Below, piece by piece: positions 63,177-64,000 of a DNA stretch of 64,000 bases. Where the stretch lies: the NCBI RefSeq assembly GCF_016765695.1, contig NZ_JAETGO010000023.1, positions 31,257 to 95,256 on the forward strand, given 5' to 3'. This DNA comes from Sporosalibacterium faouarense. GTDB lineage: Bacteria > Bacillota > Clostridia > Tissierellales > VENL01. The first letter of the stretch is position 1. Each line of letters starts with the position of its first letter. A program made the position numbers and the translations under genes. The notes under the pieces were generated by a model. The model was not told where the DNA came from. It was given only the letters and a program-made list of their open reading frames with translations, and made no database searches.

Positions 63177-64000
63177 ATGAAAGGCAGTATATTTAAGAGA
63201 CTTATTAGCTTTGCACTAATATTCATTCTTATGATAGGGCTTGTTCCCTATAGCACCATTGAAACTGTAGTGGCTGCAGCAGAACCAGTTACAGTAGATG
63301 AAATAAATATAACTAAGAAATTCAATACACTAGAAAGTCCTAGTATATATTATCTTACTATTAGAGGAGCCAACCTCCTAGAAGCCGATGTAACTTTTAT
63401 AGATAAAGAAGGTAGATTAACTGCTCTAGGTGATCCAGTAGCAGCTAGTAATGATAGTATAGTTCAATATGAAGTTGATCCAGAATTTATCGGTACTGAA
63501 ATTATAATTGAAGGGATTACATATTATATAGGTGAAGAAAATATGCCTATGCTTAGCAATATATCTCCTTCTTCAGTAAAGAAAGCAACAGATCTTATAA
63601 ATATGACAGGTACAAACTTTGATAATGTAGACACTGTCGATAGTGATGGAGATGGGGTTCCAGAGGATTCAAATGGTGATAAAAAAATCGTAACTGCCCT
63701 ATATTATCAAGGTGAGAATAGTATCCCTATATTTGATAAATTTGGGGGAGGAAATTCAATTGATTTTACAGTGGATAACTCTTTAGGACTTCAAAACGTA
63801 AGATTTGACAGAATGCATACTATTGATAACGGAACTAATGATGTAGATGTAATTATTACATATAGATATATAGACGTGTTCCGTATTTATGATGAATTAG
63901 AAATTTCTGATTCTGACGACATCACTATGTATCCAAACAGAGGGGAAAAAGGGTCTAGAGTTTACTTCAAAGGAGAAAATTTGAAGCAAGATATGAGCGT
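63177..64000 (+). CDS. Secreted IPT/TIG-type surface protein, 3' end outside the window
   Basis: Partial: at least 274 codons, open to the end of the window. A signal peptide (KRLISFALIFILMIGLVPYS, cut near AAA) is followed by repeating beta units, LTIRGANLLEADVTF and MTGTNFDNVDTV and KGENLKQDM, typical of IPT/TIG Ig-like domains. A calcium-binding-like stretch DSDGDGVPEDSNGD occurs near residue 160. It starts at the ATG after AAAGGAGGAAAG. It is probably a large cell-surface or adhesion protein. The sigma-D-type promoter suggests expression with motility genes. Confidence 0.8.
   Translation, partial: MKGSIFKRLISFALIFILMIGLVPYSTIETVVAAAEPVTVDEINITKKFNTLESPSIYYLTIRGANLLEADVTFIDKEGRLTALGDPVAASNDSIVQYEVDPEFIGTEIIIEGITYYIGEENMPMLSNISPSSVKKATDLINMTGTNFDNVDTVDSDGDGVPEDSNGDKKIVTALYYQGENSIPIFDKFGGGNSIDFTVDNSLGLQNVRFDRMHTIDNGTNDVDVIITYRYIDVFRIYDELEISDSDDITMYPNRGEKGSRVYFKGENLKQDMS

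Noticed and set aside
1..64000. CRISPR array, prophage, insertion sequence, tRNA or rRNA
   Set aside because: No regular spacer repeats, transposase, integrase, phage structural gene, tRNA cloverleaf or rRNA sequence was recognised.

Overview
The window is 64 kb of low-GC Gram-positive chromosome. It carries endospore genes (ytrH/ytrI-like, a SPOCS/LysM coat protein, a gerA-type operon, spoIIR, sleB-ypeB, SpoIID-like, DUF1657/DUF421/DUF4363), an anaerobic lysine-fermentation operon (kdd-kamA-B-C-D-E), a UGA-decoding HesB-like selenoprotein and a ferredoxin-type membrane protein. This points to a spore-forming, amino-acid-fermenting anaerobe of the Clostridia, most likely a Tissierellales relative; that placement is inferred from gene content. 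No rRNA, tRNA, CRISPR array, transposase or prophage was seen.

0-17.8 kb is redox and metal housekeeping: a DUF1858 redox protein, an SipW-type signal peptidase, a CDF metal exporter, ccdA plus a thioredoxin-like lipoprotein plus an Lgt-like protein, the selenoprotein (its UGA codon breaks the reading frame), a Crp/Fnr regulator with three matching palindromes, an Mrp/ApbC Fe-S carrier, copA-copZ-csoR, a CorA-type transporter, an H-NOX chemoreceptor and a SpoIID-amidase fusion whose amidase half looks dead. Two CsoR-type operators lie in front of ccdA and the selenoprotein gene. Two Crp/Fnr-type sites sit near -41 of the DUF1858 and mrp promoters.

17.8-34.7 kb is the most unusual region. After veg comes a block of about 16 kb with two cyclic-di-GMP-II riboswitches, each followed by an intrinsic terminator. 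It encodes a NarL-type two-component system, two SipW-type signal peptidases (one fused to a multi-pass membrane domain), seven proteins with TasA/camelysin-type signal sequences, a DUF5305 protein and two S-layer-homology proteins that carry a TasA-like domain in front of three SLH repeats. I read it as a c-di-GMP-controlled system that secretes TasA-like fibre or matrix subunits and anchors them to the wall.

34.9-47.4 kb holds spore-coat, germination and isoprenoid genes. 47.5-56.7 kb is the lysine degradation operon with its own sigma-54 activator, a textbook -24/-12 promoter and two copies of a probable activator site. 56.8-64 kb holds spore-membrane DUF genes, a putative geobacillin-26-like secreted peptide, an LTA-synthase-like enzyme, DUF3842 and the start of a secreted protein with a sigma-D-like promoter that runs off the window edge.
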